A DNA stretch of 37,491 nt from assembly GCA_033064195.1 (NCBI GenBank), contig JARBJD010000520.1, positions 1-37,491 on the forward strand. The letters are read 5' to 3'. The stretch is from Blattamonas nauphoetae (lineage: Eukaryota > Preaxostyla > Oxymonadida). Below the pieces are notes generated by a model. The model was given only the letters and a program-made list of their open reading frames with translations. It searched no databases and was not told the origin of the DNA. The translations under genes and the position numbers were made by a program. Below are positions 1 through 7,730 of the stretch, piece after piece. Numbering within the stretch: the first letter of the stretch is position 1; every line of letters starts with the position of its first letter.

Positions 1-562
1 GGAATTTCCTCAAGAATGGATCATACTGATTTACCAAATACAATTATCGAGACATCAGTTATGCAGAGATGAAGACTAAACGATCTCAACAACCGTATAC
101 ACTAATGAAGAAAGCTGTTGGTGAACACATGACAAATGAATTGGGAATAACTCGTGCAAATCAAAGTACTCCAGCTGATTCCAGCAAGAATGTGTTAGAC
201 AATATGGTGTTCAATTCGATTCTATCGAAAGTAGCATCACTGATGTGGGATCAATGGCTTATTGATCATGTTCAGGACTACAATCCCAGTATGAAACAAA
301 GAAAGCCTTCAAGGATCAGATTTATCCAGTGTTTCTCCAAATGATCACTCAAGATACAACGTATTTATCGGAATACTGTACTCACTATTCAACTCACATA
401 TCAACAGAAGTTAATAAACTGAAAGCCAAAGCATTCAAAACAGTCACAGATGATGATCTCGATCAGTACCAAACTGATGCCTGGGTATTATCGATTTGCA
501 CAGCTGGACAGTTCTGGAATGGGAGCTATAGATCGAGCAGAAATGTGAATTTAAAACATTAA
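1..562 (+). pseudogene. Virus-like gene remnant, in pieces
   Basis: Short open stretches in more than one frame cover this segment and end just before the next T-rich promoter-like box. The amino-acid character matches the neighbouring virus-like genes. The gene probably continues left of the window. It is a broken fossil with perhaps one to three breaks. I do not recognise the family. Confidence 0.45.
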
Positions 563-566
563 TATA

Positions 567-584
567 TATTTTTTTATTTTATAG
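567..584 (+). promoter_or_regulatory. T-rich promoter-like box
   Basis: A T-rich run with a central A (TATTTTTTTATTTTATAG) lies a short way before the 608-1180 gene. It matches boxes found before the other genes of the virus-like element. Confidence 0.5.
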
Positions 585-607
585 AAAGTGATGCAACCAA
601 TTCTAAG

Positions 608-1180
608 TTGTCAATTTACAAACACACAAGTTCTTCTTCAGTACCAACATCAATCACCAACAATGTCATCATCGAGGATAGGAGCAAAGCTGGTGTAGAT
701 AATAGAGGATCGAAGATGGAGATGGAAAGAGTGTGCTCTGAGCCTGTGGTCACTAATGAACGTGGTCCTTATGATCCTCCACTCGAGACATATCCATCAG
801 CTCCTATTCAGAGTCGTTCTATTCCACTGCGAGAATACACGTCTAACATTTCAGCATTCAAAGATCAGCTCCTGCTCGTTTACAAGAATGCATTCGCTTG
901 TGAAAAGAAACTACTGAATAATCTCATTGAACCATCGAAGAAACTGATCACCAACCAAAGTGATTTATGTGCACTGATTGCTACACTCACTGGGATCAAT
1001 GATGTGGTGATCGAATTGGATGATCTGTCTGATAAGTGTCTATGTCTGAATAAACTCCCAATCTTTCGAACAATATTCAAGATCCTTGTTGGTGGGAAAG
1101 ACATGAGTATCGCCTATAACGAAGCGTACAACACTATTCTCAATTATGGCATTTCTCTGACGAAAGCAATTCCCCGCTAA
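608..1180 (+). CDS. Virus-like element protein, unknown function
   Basis: An open frame of about 190 codons follows the T-rich box at 567-584 and ends 36 bases before the next gene. The N-terminal third is rich in Ser, Pro and charged residues and looks disordered. The C-terminal half is helical, with Leu/Ile-rich stretches and two Cys in a KCLCL motif. The start codon is not certain: the frame as given opens with TTG. I see no signal peptide or membrane segment and do not recognise the family. Its position, with the same promoter-like box and directly before two small basic/hydrophobic proteins and the capsid-like genes, suggests a minor structural or assembly role. That role is inference. 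Confidence 0.5.
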   Translation: MSIYKHTSSSSVPTSITNNVIIEDRSKAGVDNRGSKMEMERVCSEPVVTNERGPYDPPLETYPSAPIQSRSIPLREYTSNISAFKDQLLLVYKNAFACEKKLLNNLIEPSKKLITNQSDLCALIATLTGINDVVIELDDLSDKCLCLNKLPIFRTIFKILVGGKDMSIAYNEAYNTILNYGISLTKAIPR

Positions 1181-1196
1181 AATTATAAATGAATTG

Positions 1197-1216
1197 TATT
1201 TTTTATTTTTCTATAA
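1197..1216 (+). promoter_or_regulatory. T-rich promoter-like box, perfect form
   Basis: The 20-base string TATTTTTTATTTTTCTATAA runs right up to the ATG at 1217. The same string occurs before the second capsid-like gene at 3785-3804. Its layout, a T-run then a short spacer then TAAATG, resembles poxvirus late promoters. Confidence 0.6.
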
Positions 1217-1525
1217 ATGGCACCAGGAAGTTTCAACAAACTCAAAAATATCGGCAAGCAATTCTTTCAATTCATCAAACCTCTAGCTCCAACGTTGCTT
1301 CAAGTCGGTGGTGGATTGCTCTCTCAAACGAACAGTAAATTCGGACAAACCGCAGGTGGAATACTCAATGGATTAGGAGGAATGATGGACGTTTATCAAC
1401 AGAACAAAGCGATCAATCGAGCACAAAAACCACAGATGATCGAGTACGAACCTCTACGAAATGGACGATACTCCAATGATGATATGCCACTCTCCTCTAA
1501 TTCCAAAATTCAATTCAAAGGATAA
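1217..1525 (+). CDS. Small glycine-rich, membrane-active-like virus-like protein
   Basis: A 102-aa protein whose ATG directly follows the T-rich box. It opens with MAPGSFNKL, as its downstream neighbour opens with MAPGWFSKL. Residues about 10-60 form an amphipathic, Gly/Leu/Phe-rich stretch with several GG pairs, and the C-terminus is polar and basic. Small proteins of this style occur next to capsid genes in Polintons and adenovirus relatives (pVI/pX-like, membrane-active or core roles), which is a comparison of style only. It sits between the 190-aa protein and the next MAPG protein, all on one strand with short spacers. The role is inference; the gene looks whole. Confidence 0.55.
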   Translation: MAPGSFNKLKNIGKQFFQFIKPLAPTLLQVGGGLLSQTNSKFGQTAGGILNGLGGMMDVYQQNKAINRAQKPQMIEYEPLRNGRYSNDDMPLSSNSKIQFKG

Positions 1526-1544
1526 ACATTCACTAGTATTCGAA

Positions 1545-1562
1545 TATTTTTATTTTCCTAAA
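1545..1562 (+). promoter_or_regulatory. T-rich promoter-like box
   Basis: TATTTTTATTTTCCTAAA abuts the ATG at 1563. It is the same design as the boxes at 1197-1216 and 3785-3804, and it supports choosing this ATG over the longer in-frame option at 1461. Confidence 0.55.
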
Positions 1563-1865
1563 ATGGCACCAGGTTGGTTCTCAAAATTAGCAGGAGTCGG
1601 GAAAACAATTCTTCGTGTGGGAGCTCCATTTCTGAATCTCATTCCCTTCGTTGGACCACTAATCTCGAAGGTAGCACAGACAGGAATTGAAATGATTCCA
1701 GATGTGAAATCGGATCAACAACTCCACGCAGAAAAGATGGCACAATATGAGGAAGCAATGAATGAAGGAAACACTGCAGTTGCGAACAAGCTCAGAGGGG
1801 AAATAATGAAACTAGAAGAAAAGCTGAAGCCGAAAGCGAAGAAGAAGAAAGTCAAAAAGAAATAA
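1563..1865 (+). CDS. Small hydrophobic-plus-basic virus-like protein
   Basis: A 100-aa protein. The ATG at 1563 is chosen because it lies right after the T-rich box; an open frame continues upstream but would overlap the previous gene. It starts MAPGWFSKLAGVGK. Residues about 15-45 are hydrophobic (RVGAPFLNLIPFVGPLI). A Glu/Gln/Ala-rich helix follows, and the end is a dense Lys tail (KPKAKKKKVKKK). The membrane-binding-type helix plus basic tail suggests a minor capsid or core protein that contacts DNA. That is inference from composition. The shared MAPGxF start with its neighbour suggests the two arose by duplication. The gene looks whole. Confidence 0.55.
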   Translation: MAPGWFSKLAGVGKTILRVGAPFLNLIPFVGPLISKVAQTGIEMIPDVKSDQQLHAEKMAQYEEAMNEGNTAVANKLRGEIMKLEEKLKPKAKKKKVKKK

Positions 1866-1873
1866 GCAATACA

Positions 1874-1892
1874 GTTTTTTATTTTTGAGAAA
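1874..1892 (+). promoter_or_regulatory. T-rich promoter-like box before first capsid-like gene
   Basis: GTTTTTTATTTTTGAGAAA ends at the ATG at 1893. It shares the TTTTTTATTTTT core with the other boxes of this element. Confidence 0.55.
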
Positions 1893-3752
1893 ATGAATTC
1901 GCATATAACACATCTGACAAACAAAAGAACTGGAGCATCATCATTGACTGGAAATCCAACTGGATCAATCAAGTATACCAGAGATGACATTGGTCAAATA
2001 CAACAACAACTCATGTCTGAACACCACATCAATTACCTCATGAATGATGGAGCCCACAGTACTTCTATTCAAGAATTGAAACCATCAGAGAATGCACGCT
2101 TCTACACAGGACAAGAGATAATCATTCCGTTGACTGGTAATCAAGACATTTATCAAATCGATGATTCATTCATTACGTTCACAATGACAGCAACATTGAA
2201 ACTCAATAATTGGCAAACTACAGCTGGTAAGGTTGGATCGTTCATGAATGAGAGAATCTTCATCTTCGTTGGACTCAAGCATTCGGCATCAATCTTTCGT
2301 GACCTTACTGTTCTTCACAACAATCAGAGAATCATCAGCACAACAAATAATGATGTCTCAATGGAGTCTCACATCTACAATATGATCAAACCGAAGAGTC
2401 AATTGGAGAATCGAAAACATTGTCACACACCTTGGCAGAATGCATGGAATCATGATGAATCAGTTGCTGGTGTGTACATTCCACTTTCTGATTTTACAAC
2501 AACATCTGGAACAGGAGTGTTTCAAGACACTATTGATGTCCCAATTCGTGTGTCAATTAACCTTGAAGATCTTCTGATATTCTCAGGGATGACTGACTAT
2601 CCCAAATGTCTCTTTGGCGATTTGAAATTGAGTGTTCACATGAATGAAGATGCTTTCGTTTGCTGTCCAGTTAATCCTGAACTCACTTTGAAAGATAAAC
2701 TATCGTCACTCGTGACTGGAACAGCAGCAGCACCAACTATTAAGGCAGCAATTCTCAATTGTCTTCAACATCGTCCATATTTCTTGAACAATCTTGTCAC
2801 CTCATGCACAAAGAACTTCGTTCAAATTGGTCAATCATTTCAGCAACCAACAGTTACAAAAGACATCGTTTGCTCAACAGCCAATATCGTGACAACAGAA
2901 CCTGAATTTGTCGATCAGTACATCTCATTGAACATCACAAACTATCGGATTGATGATGTGTATTGCATGAGTGCTGGATACAAAATGAAAGATGGTGCGA
3001 TAAAGAATCTCATGGAGATGTATCAGAATCGTCCTGGAACAATTCCAGCAGAGAAGATCTCATTCTATCCATTTCAGAAGACACCTACACCATCAGGAAT
3101 TGATTGTACTCAGCAACTGGTAGTGGTGAATGCCAAGGATATCATGCTTCTCTTTCGTCACTACGACAACGAAGTCACTTGTTTCCACAATCCAATGCAG
3201 AAGAACATCCAAGTGACTTTACAAAACAGGTATTATCCAGAACAACCGACTACAACTATTGGAGCTCGCTTCTATCAGTTCGCATTATCAACTCTCAATC
3301 TCGATTCGTACCTTGCTGTTCCAGATGATTTGGAGCGATCACTGACGGATTCTCTTGTCGAAGCTAAACTCACTGGTGATGGTACATATCCAAATGAAAC
3401 AATGACAAGAGTTCGTCCAGTTCATGACAATACTGACTTCCTTTTGTGCTTTCCTACTCAGAGAAGTGGATGTCCAACGAACTGCAATGACTCGATCAGT
3501 TCAATAGGAAATACTGCTGTCACTTTGAGATCACATCCAATCTATCAAGGCAATCTCGACACATACTACAATGTTTACAATCCAAGTCAAAGTGGAGGTG
3601 ATATGACAACTTTTACACATCCTCCAGCACCTATTTTAGCAACTACTGCAACCACATGGTGGGTATTACGATACAGTAATGGTGAACCAAAAGTTGAGTA
3701 CTATCCTAATCACACATTGAAAGCGTTGCACAAAGATTTAGGAATCATGTAG
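1893..3752 (+). CDS. Major capsid-like protein 1 of virus-like element
   Basis: A 619-aa protein that looks whole. It is paralogous to the next gene along its length. Both have a block around Tyr-Pro-x3-Phe-Gly-(Asp/Asn)-Leu-(Lys/Arg)-Leu followed by Val-Cys-Cys-Pro (here near residues 236-260). Both have a PIxQG-LD-Y block and a C-terminal PAPILA...W block (near 577-590). The alternating beta-rich pattern, length and genome position fit a double-jelly-roll hexon-type capsid protein of Polinton-like viruses. That family is inferred from style and context. It begins right after a T-rich box and ends with TAG, 52 bases before the second capsid-like gene. It could instead be another large shell protein. 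Confidence 0.55.
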   Translation: MNSHITHLTNKRTGASSLTGNPTGSIKYTRDDIGQIQQQLMSEHHINYLMNDGAHSTSIQELKPSENARFYTGQEIIIPLTGNQDIYQIDDSFITFTMTATLKLNNWQTTAGKVGSFMNERIFIFVGLKHSASIFRDLTVLHNNQRIISTTNNDVSMESHIYNMIKPKSQLENRKHCHTPWQNAWNHDESVAGVYIPLSDFTTTSGTGVFQDTIDVPIRVSINLEDLLIFSGMTDYPKCLFGDLKLSVHMNEDAFVCCPVNPELTLKDKLSSLVTGTAAAPTIKAAILNCLQHRPYFLNNLVTSCTKNFVQIGQSFQQPTVTKDIVCSTANIVTTEPEFVDQYISLNITNYRIDDVYCMSAGYKMKDGAIKNLMEMYQNRPGTIPAEKISFYPFQKTPTPSGIDCTQQLVVVNAKDIMLLFRHYDNEVTCFHNPMQKNIQVTLQNRYYPEQPTTTIGARFYQFALSTLNLDSYLAVPDDLERSLTDSLVEAKLTGDGTYPNETMTRVRPVHDNTDFLLCFPTQRSGCPTNCNDSISSIGNTAVTLRSHPIYQGNLDTYYNVYNPSQSGGDMTTFTHPPAPILATTATTWWVLRYSNGEPKVEYYPNHTLKALHKDLGIM

Positions 3753-3784
3753 AGACAAAACATTAAAAGAAATTATTGATATTG

Positions 3785-3804
3785 TATTTTTTATTTTTCT
3801 ATAA
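3785..3804 (+). promoter_or_regulatory. T-rich promoter-like box, perfect form
   Basis: TATTTTTTATTTTTCTATAA touches the ATG at 3805 and is identical to the box at 1197-1216, with further identical bases on the 5' side. Confidence 0.6.
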
Positions 3805-5499
3805 ATGAGAAGTATCAGATCAAATCAATCCAAACCAACATCGACATTAATTGAGCAAATTGAAGTGCAATCATATCTGCCAAAACAATGGGATTCCGAA
3901 CCTCATGAATATTCAATTCAGGAAGTACATCCAACGAATCCTCCTATGCCATGCAGAATTGGAGACGAGATTGAAGTTCCACTGTGTTCTGATGGTCATG
4001 ATGTGACTGAATTTGCGAAGAGTCATTTGCGAATAGATCTAACGATTTCCGTTCCATATTACCAGCCAACAGATCTAGAACTTGCAGGGATCGCTGGAAG
4101 GTACGGAATGTTTTACGGTTACAAATCATCATCAGATGCCATTCGAGATATGAGACTGGTTGACAGTAAAGGAAACATCATTGACAATTCACTTCAGAAC
4201 AATCATGTTCATGAATCATTTCTGTATCACACTTTCAAGTCACATGAAGAGAAAAACAATATGAAGCATTGCTACAGTCTTTTTGAAAATGTTCAGAGAA
4301 TGGATCCAAGTGTGTGTGGATTCTATTTTGTTCCAACAATGCATGCGGCCAAAGGACCATATACTGCTACGATTCCACTGGTTATTCCATTTGTGAATCT
4401 CCTACCATTAAGTACTTTCGATCAGTATCCAAATTCCATCTTTGGGAATCTCCGTTTGAGATTTCATTTGACAACTGATTCACTTGTGTGTTGTCCCATT
4501 CGAGTTTCAACTGTTGTTTTAAAAACACTTGAGATGATGAAAGATCGATATCCAGACAAAGATATGACAGCCATTGTTGGTCAAGCTAGAATGAAAAACC
4601 TAGCAGAGAATGAATACTCCAATTTGACGCAAGAATTCACACAAATTGGTAATCCTGTGATGCAATACGATCAAGCTGTCGCTTATGGTCCAACATCCAC
4701 TAGTGCTGATGAAATAATACCCAAATCAACCACTTCAACTGTTTGGTCTTCTTCTGTTGAAAAAGTCACATCAGTTTGCTATGGATATCAAATCACTGAT
4801 GCAACAAAACAATCTCTATTAAACACTTATTCAAAGACTGTTTATGTCATGAAAGCTGAAAGAATAGACACTCAATCATTTCAATCAAAAGCAAATGCAA
4901 TGGGCGTGAGATCAAACATCAGTATCAAACTCAACAATCTCATGAATCTTATGTGCTTATTCCCTGAGAGACCAAATGAATGCACAGTCTTCAGAAATCC
5001 TCACTACGTTGGTTTATTTGAAATGCTCGGAAGCAACTTTCCCAATTTCCCAATGTCAACAATCTCACCAGAGTTCTATCAAATGATGATGGTGAATGGT
5101 GATTTCATTGGTTGTTCAGCAACACAAGAGTTTGAGAATTCAATCTGTATGTCACGCATTACTAGCTATTTTGGAAAGGAGTTCAAGAGAATCAGAGCAA
5201 CAACAGATGCTACTTGCTTCACATTCATGGTTCCAACAGATCGAAGTGAAATCGCTGGTGGTGAAGAAGGTATTTCGACAGCAGAATCAGTCAACATTGT
5301 CTTCAGAGGAACACCTATCAATCAGGGTGAACTCGATCCATATTTCACTTCAACTCCAGAAGGTCCTCCTCCACCAATACTTGCATTGCATCAGGCTACA
5401 TACTGGTTGTTCTGGATTGAGAATGGACAACCACGAGTGCGATATGTCATTGATCGTCGACTCCAGGAAGCGTATGAAGAAGTGAAGAGAGGGTATTGA
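3805..5499 (+). CDS. Major capsid-like protein 2 of virus-like element
   Basis: A 564-aa protein that looks whole and is related to the protein just upstream. Shared blocks are SIFGNLRLRFHL with VCCP (about residues 210-232), TPINQGELDPYF (about 503-515) and PPPPILALHQATYW (about 519-533). The N-terminus has an extra 30-residue polar leader. The two proteins differ strongly outside the conserved blocks, so the duplication is old and both copies were probably kept under selection. Two hexon-type paralogues could build a mixed capsomer, or one could serve a vertex or minor shell role; both ideas are inference. It ends with TGA and is followed by another T-rich box and the 136-aa gene. Confidence 0.55.
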   Translation: MRSIRSNQSKPTSTLIEQIEVQSYLPKQWDSEPHEYSIQEVHPTNPPMPCRIGDEIEVPLCSDGHDVTEFAKSHLRIDLTISVPYYQPTDLELAGIAGRYGMFYGYKSSSDAIRDMRLVDSKGNIIDNSLQNNHVHESFLYHTFKSHEEKNNMKHCYSLFENVQRMDPSVCGFYFVPTMHAAKGPYTATIPLVIPFVNLLPLSTFDQYPNSIFGNLRLRFHLTTDSLVCCPIRVSTVVLKTLEMMKDRYPDKDMTAIVGQARMKNLAENEYSNLTQEFTQIGNPVMQYDQAVAYGPTSTSADEIIPKSTTSTVWSSSVEKVTSVCYGYQITDATKQSLLNTYSKTVYVMKAERIDTQSFQSKANAMGVRSNISIKLNNLMNLMCLFPERPNECTVFRNPHYVGLFEMLGSNFPNFPMSTISPEFYQMMMVNGDFIGCSATQEFENSICMSRITSYFGKEFKRIRATTDATCFTFMVPTDRSEIAGGEEGISTAESVNIVFRGTPINQGELDPYFTSTPEGPPPPILALHQATYWLFWIENGQPRVRYVIDRRLQEAYEEVKRGY

Positions 5500-5514
5500 A
5501 TAGAACAAATATGA

Positions 5515-5534
5515 TATTTTATTTTTGTTTAAAA
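5515..5534 (+). promoter_or_regulatory. T-rich promoter-like box
   Basis: TATTTTATTTTTGTTTAAAA lies 5 bases before the ATG at 5540. It shares the family core of the other boxes. Confidence 0.5.
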
Positions 5535-5539
5535 CAGGT

Positions 5540-5950
5540 ATGGTGAAACGATACTTCTCAATTCAGAATTCTCACACTGCTCAACTGCCTCCAGATTTTA
5601 CTAATTCCAGAAAACAAAAATATGTTCACTTCCTTGACTGTAAACTCATCCATGTGAGAGAAGAAATTAATGGTAACTCAACTGTCATCTCAAAAGACAT
5701 TCCTCAGCACATAACAATCCATGGTGATTGGATCCAGACTGATGCATTCAATGACTCATTTGTTGCTTTCTGTAATGAACAGATTGCGAAGCGAAAGAAG
5801 TGGGAATTGACTACTCGACAATCAATAGTGAAGATCTGGTTCAAAGACAGTTCAGGTGAATCAATAGAGATGGAAACTACCGAGACAATCAATGGAAAAA
5901 TAATCAAAGAGTATTATGAATTTCTTGTTGATCTCATGTTGGAATACTAA
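5540..5950 (+). CDS. Virus-like element protein, unknown, beta-rich
   Basis: A 136-aa protein starting at the first ATG after the T-rich box. The sequence alternates polar and hydrophobic residues and looks like a small beta-rich fold, with an acidic C-terminus. There is no membrane segment or signal peptide. Its 3' end overlaps the 3' end of the convergent S74 gene by 17 bases, a sign of a compact virus-type layout. I do not recognise the family. A penton, spike-anchor or other minor capsid role is possible from its place next to the capsid-like and fibre-like genes, but nothing in the sequence proves it. The gene looks whole. Confidence 0.5.
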   Translation: MVKRYFSIQNSHTAQLPPDFTNSRKQKYVHFLDCKLIHVREEINGNSTVISKDIPQHITIHGDWIQTDAFNDSFVAFCNEQIAKRKKWELTTRQSIVKIWFKDSSGESIEMETTETINGKIIKEYYEFLVDLMLEY

Positions 5951-6812
5951 TCAGTGAATTATATTTTTGTATTAGTTCATTCATGAGTGTCTGTTGTTGT
6001 TCGACAATAGAGGATAATTCCTGAATGGCTTTGATACAGAAGCAAGAGAGTTCTGCATAATCAACTTGAAGACAATCTGGATTGGAATCGTTCACGACTT
6101 CAGGGATTATCTCTTGGATCTGTTGAGCAATCACACCAATGTGTATCTTCTCACTTTCCTTCTTCAAGCATTCGCATTTCTCTTTGCAGTTCTTCAAGTG
6201 TTCTTCATCAGTCGCATTCTCTATTTGTTTCGTCGCTTTGTTGATCTTCGAGTCGAATGTGTTGAATTGGTAGCGAACAATTTCCACTTTATTCAGTTGC
6301 TCAAGAACATCAGGGTATGGTTCAATATTTCTTTTCACTCTTCTGTCTGACAGTTGAGAAAAACTTCCTGTTGTGGATATTGAAAACACTCCTGAACCAG
6401 TGTCCTCATCGTAGTAATAGATTGCTGGTCTGTCACATGGAGACCACAAAATGATACCATCACCATTGAACTGAATTCCTGAAGTTTCTGAAATTGATTG
6501 TGAAATGGAAAGGCCAGAAAAGAATGTTGATGATGGATACGTTCCGGGATACTTCGGAAGTGATCCTTCTGAGATGTTCCACTTCGCTCCATTCACATTG
6601 ATCAATCCTCCAATTTCTGGTGTCGTGATCGATCCATTTGTGCTGACTACTTTTTGGATTGATGACATCGCTGTCTTATGTGCTTCTGTTGTCTTCTGAA
6701 GTGAATCAATCACTGCCGAATTCTCGTTGGTTGTTGAGAGATTATGATCAATCATTTTCTCAATCATTTGTGAATTGTATTTTTGTCGACTCATTTTCGT
6801 TTGTTCTTTCAT
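5934..6812 (-). CDS. Fibre-like protein with C-terminal Peptidase_S74 chaperone
   Basis: A 292-aa protein on the minus strand. The C-terminal half opens with SDRRVKRNI (Ser/Asp near residues 155-156) and continues with the family's GVIAQQIQEIIPEVV and YAELSCFCIKAIQEL blocks, then a coiled coil. This is the Peptidase_S74 intramolecular chaperone: in known homologues it trimerises a fibre or spike and then cuts itself off just before the Ser. The N-terminal half has a coiled-coil stretch and a Gly/Ser-rich beta region, fitting a trimeric stalk. The start at 6812 is chosen because the T-rich box ends just before it; 6794 (MSRQ) is the alternative. It is the only minus-strand gene of the element and looks whole. 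A host-attachment role is inference. Confidence 0.8.
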   Translation of the reverse strand: MKEQTKMSRQKYNSQMIEKMIDHNLSTTNENSAVIDSLQKTTEAHKTAMSSIQKVVSTNGSITTPEIGGLINVNGAKWNISEGSLPKYPGTYPSSTFFSGLSISQSISETSGIQFNGDGIILWSPCDRPAIYYYDEDTGSGVFSISTTGSFSQLSDRRVKRNIEPYPDVLEQLNKVEIVRYQFNTFDSKINKATKQIENATDEEHLKNCKEKCECLKKESEKIHIGVIAQQIQEIIPEVVNDSNPDCLQVDYAELSCFCIKAIQELSSIVEQQQTLMNELIQKYNSLISIPT

Positions 6813-6813
6813 T

Positions 6814-6825
6814 GAAAATAAAAAG
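6814..6825 (-). promoter_or_regulatory. T-rich promoter-like box for the S74 gene
   Basis: Read on the minus strand it is CTTTTTATTTTC, immediately before the ATG at 6812. It is the same box as on the plus strand, so it marks the element's own genes regardless of direction. Confidence 0.5.
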
Positions 6826-6841
6826 TTGAACTCCCTCATGA

Positions 6842-7730
6842 ACATACGTCACCGGCACATTATTTCTGACATACTCAGAGACTAGTGAACAGTTCTCTTC
6901 TCTCATTGATTCAATTCATGCTTGTTCTGAACATACTCGACGTCTTTCGTTGTACTTCGAGTCATATGAAAAAGAGGGACGTGAGGAAGCCTTCGTCGAA
7001 ATCTGCAAATTGTGCGATGAGCGTGTGGTTGCTCAGTGTATCAGCCGGATTGGATTCTTCTCTCGCGTTGTGATTGGTTTGTTCAGTGACAATCCAAACG
7101 CAAGCAACTCGTTATTCCGAATGGTCATCGATCGTGGGTTTTATTATAAAATGACAAACCAAGATCGGAAGGCGGTTCGAAGCACAATTCCGTGCTTTCT
7201 GGAGGAAGGATGGCAAGATGCGTTGGACCTCATGTTAATTCAGGATTCCGGCGATCCCGACGACGAATACAGAACAAGACAAAGGATGCAGTTCTTGGGG
7301 GCGAATATAGGCACAGACCCTTCTCTGTCCGGATTGGGTGTCGTGTCTCCAACAGACATTCAAGACATGGAAAGTCAAGATAGCACGCTTTCTCCACAGA
7401 CTCCTCTGACAAGTAAAGAATGGGAAGATCTCGATACGGATGGAAATTCAGAGACGGACGAAAGACTCGTGACGAATGACAGTCTGGAGACAGTCGATCA
7501 ATCTGCCACTCAAGACCAGGATAGTTTAATGGACTTTCTACCTCCACCGATTCCTCCGCCATGTTCTCAAGGGAGACTGTGGATGTCACGTGGATTCAAT
7601 CAAATCCATCGTCGGATCTCAAACAAGGAGCTAATCGACATGTGTGATTTGGACGATTCACCCTTTCGGAGTTTCAAAAGAGAGGATCAGTCGTCCACCC
7701 CTGCCGAAAAACGAGTTGCTGAGGGATCTA
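6842..7730 (+). pseudogene. 5'-truncated host gene, copy A of the CKLCD/RVVAQC family
   Basis: The frame is open from 6842 and has no start of its own. It enters directly from the edge of the virus-like element. From about 6950 it encodes EICKLCDERVVAQCISRIGFFSRVV and continues through FLEEGWQDALD and RMQFLG, closely matching the C-terminus of the intact gene at 9461-12625. Downstream of that it has an extra Ser/Asp/Pro-rich stretch missing from copy B. A transposon (7731-8741) interrupts it at residue pair Ser-Ile. Across that transposon the ancestral frame would continue at 8744 and stop at 8768-8770. The 5' part was presumably separated when the virus-like element inserted. The function of the family is unknown to me. 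Confidence 0.7.

Larger units (their letters stand above)
1..6840. mobile_element. Virus-like element (Polinton/Maverick-like), right part only
   Basis: A compact block of AT-rich genes unlike the host genes that follow: seven plus-strand coding blocks, then one convergent minus-strand gene. Two tandem 564-619 aa proteins are related to each other and look like capsid proteins. Two small MAPG-starting proteins and a Peptidase_S74 fibre-type protein complete a structural module. All genes share a T-rich box before the start. No polymerase, integrase, protease or packaging ATPase lies in the window; they may lie to the left. The right border falls between about 6826 and 6880, where a host reading frame takes over. 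No long terminal repeat is visible inside the window. Most frames are open and the left-most gene is broken, so the insertion looks fairly young. Assignment to Polinton-like elements rests on the gene set and protein style, not on a database hit. Confidence 0.6.
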
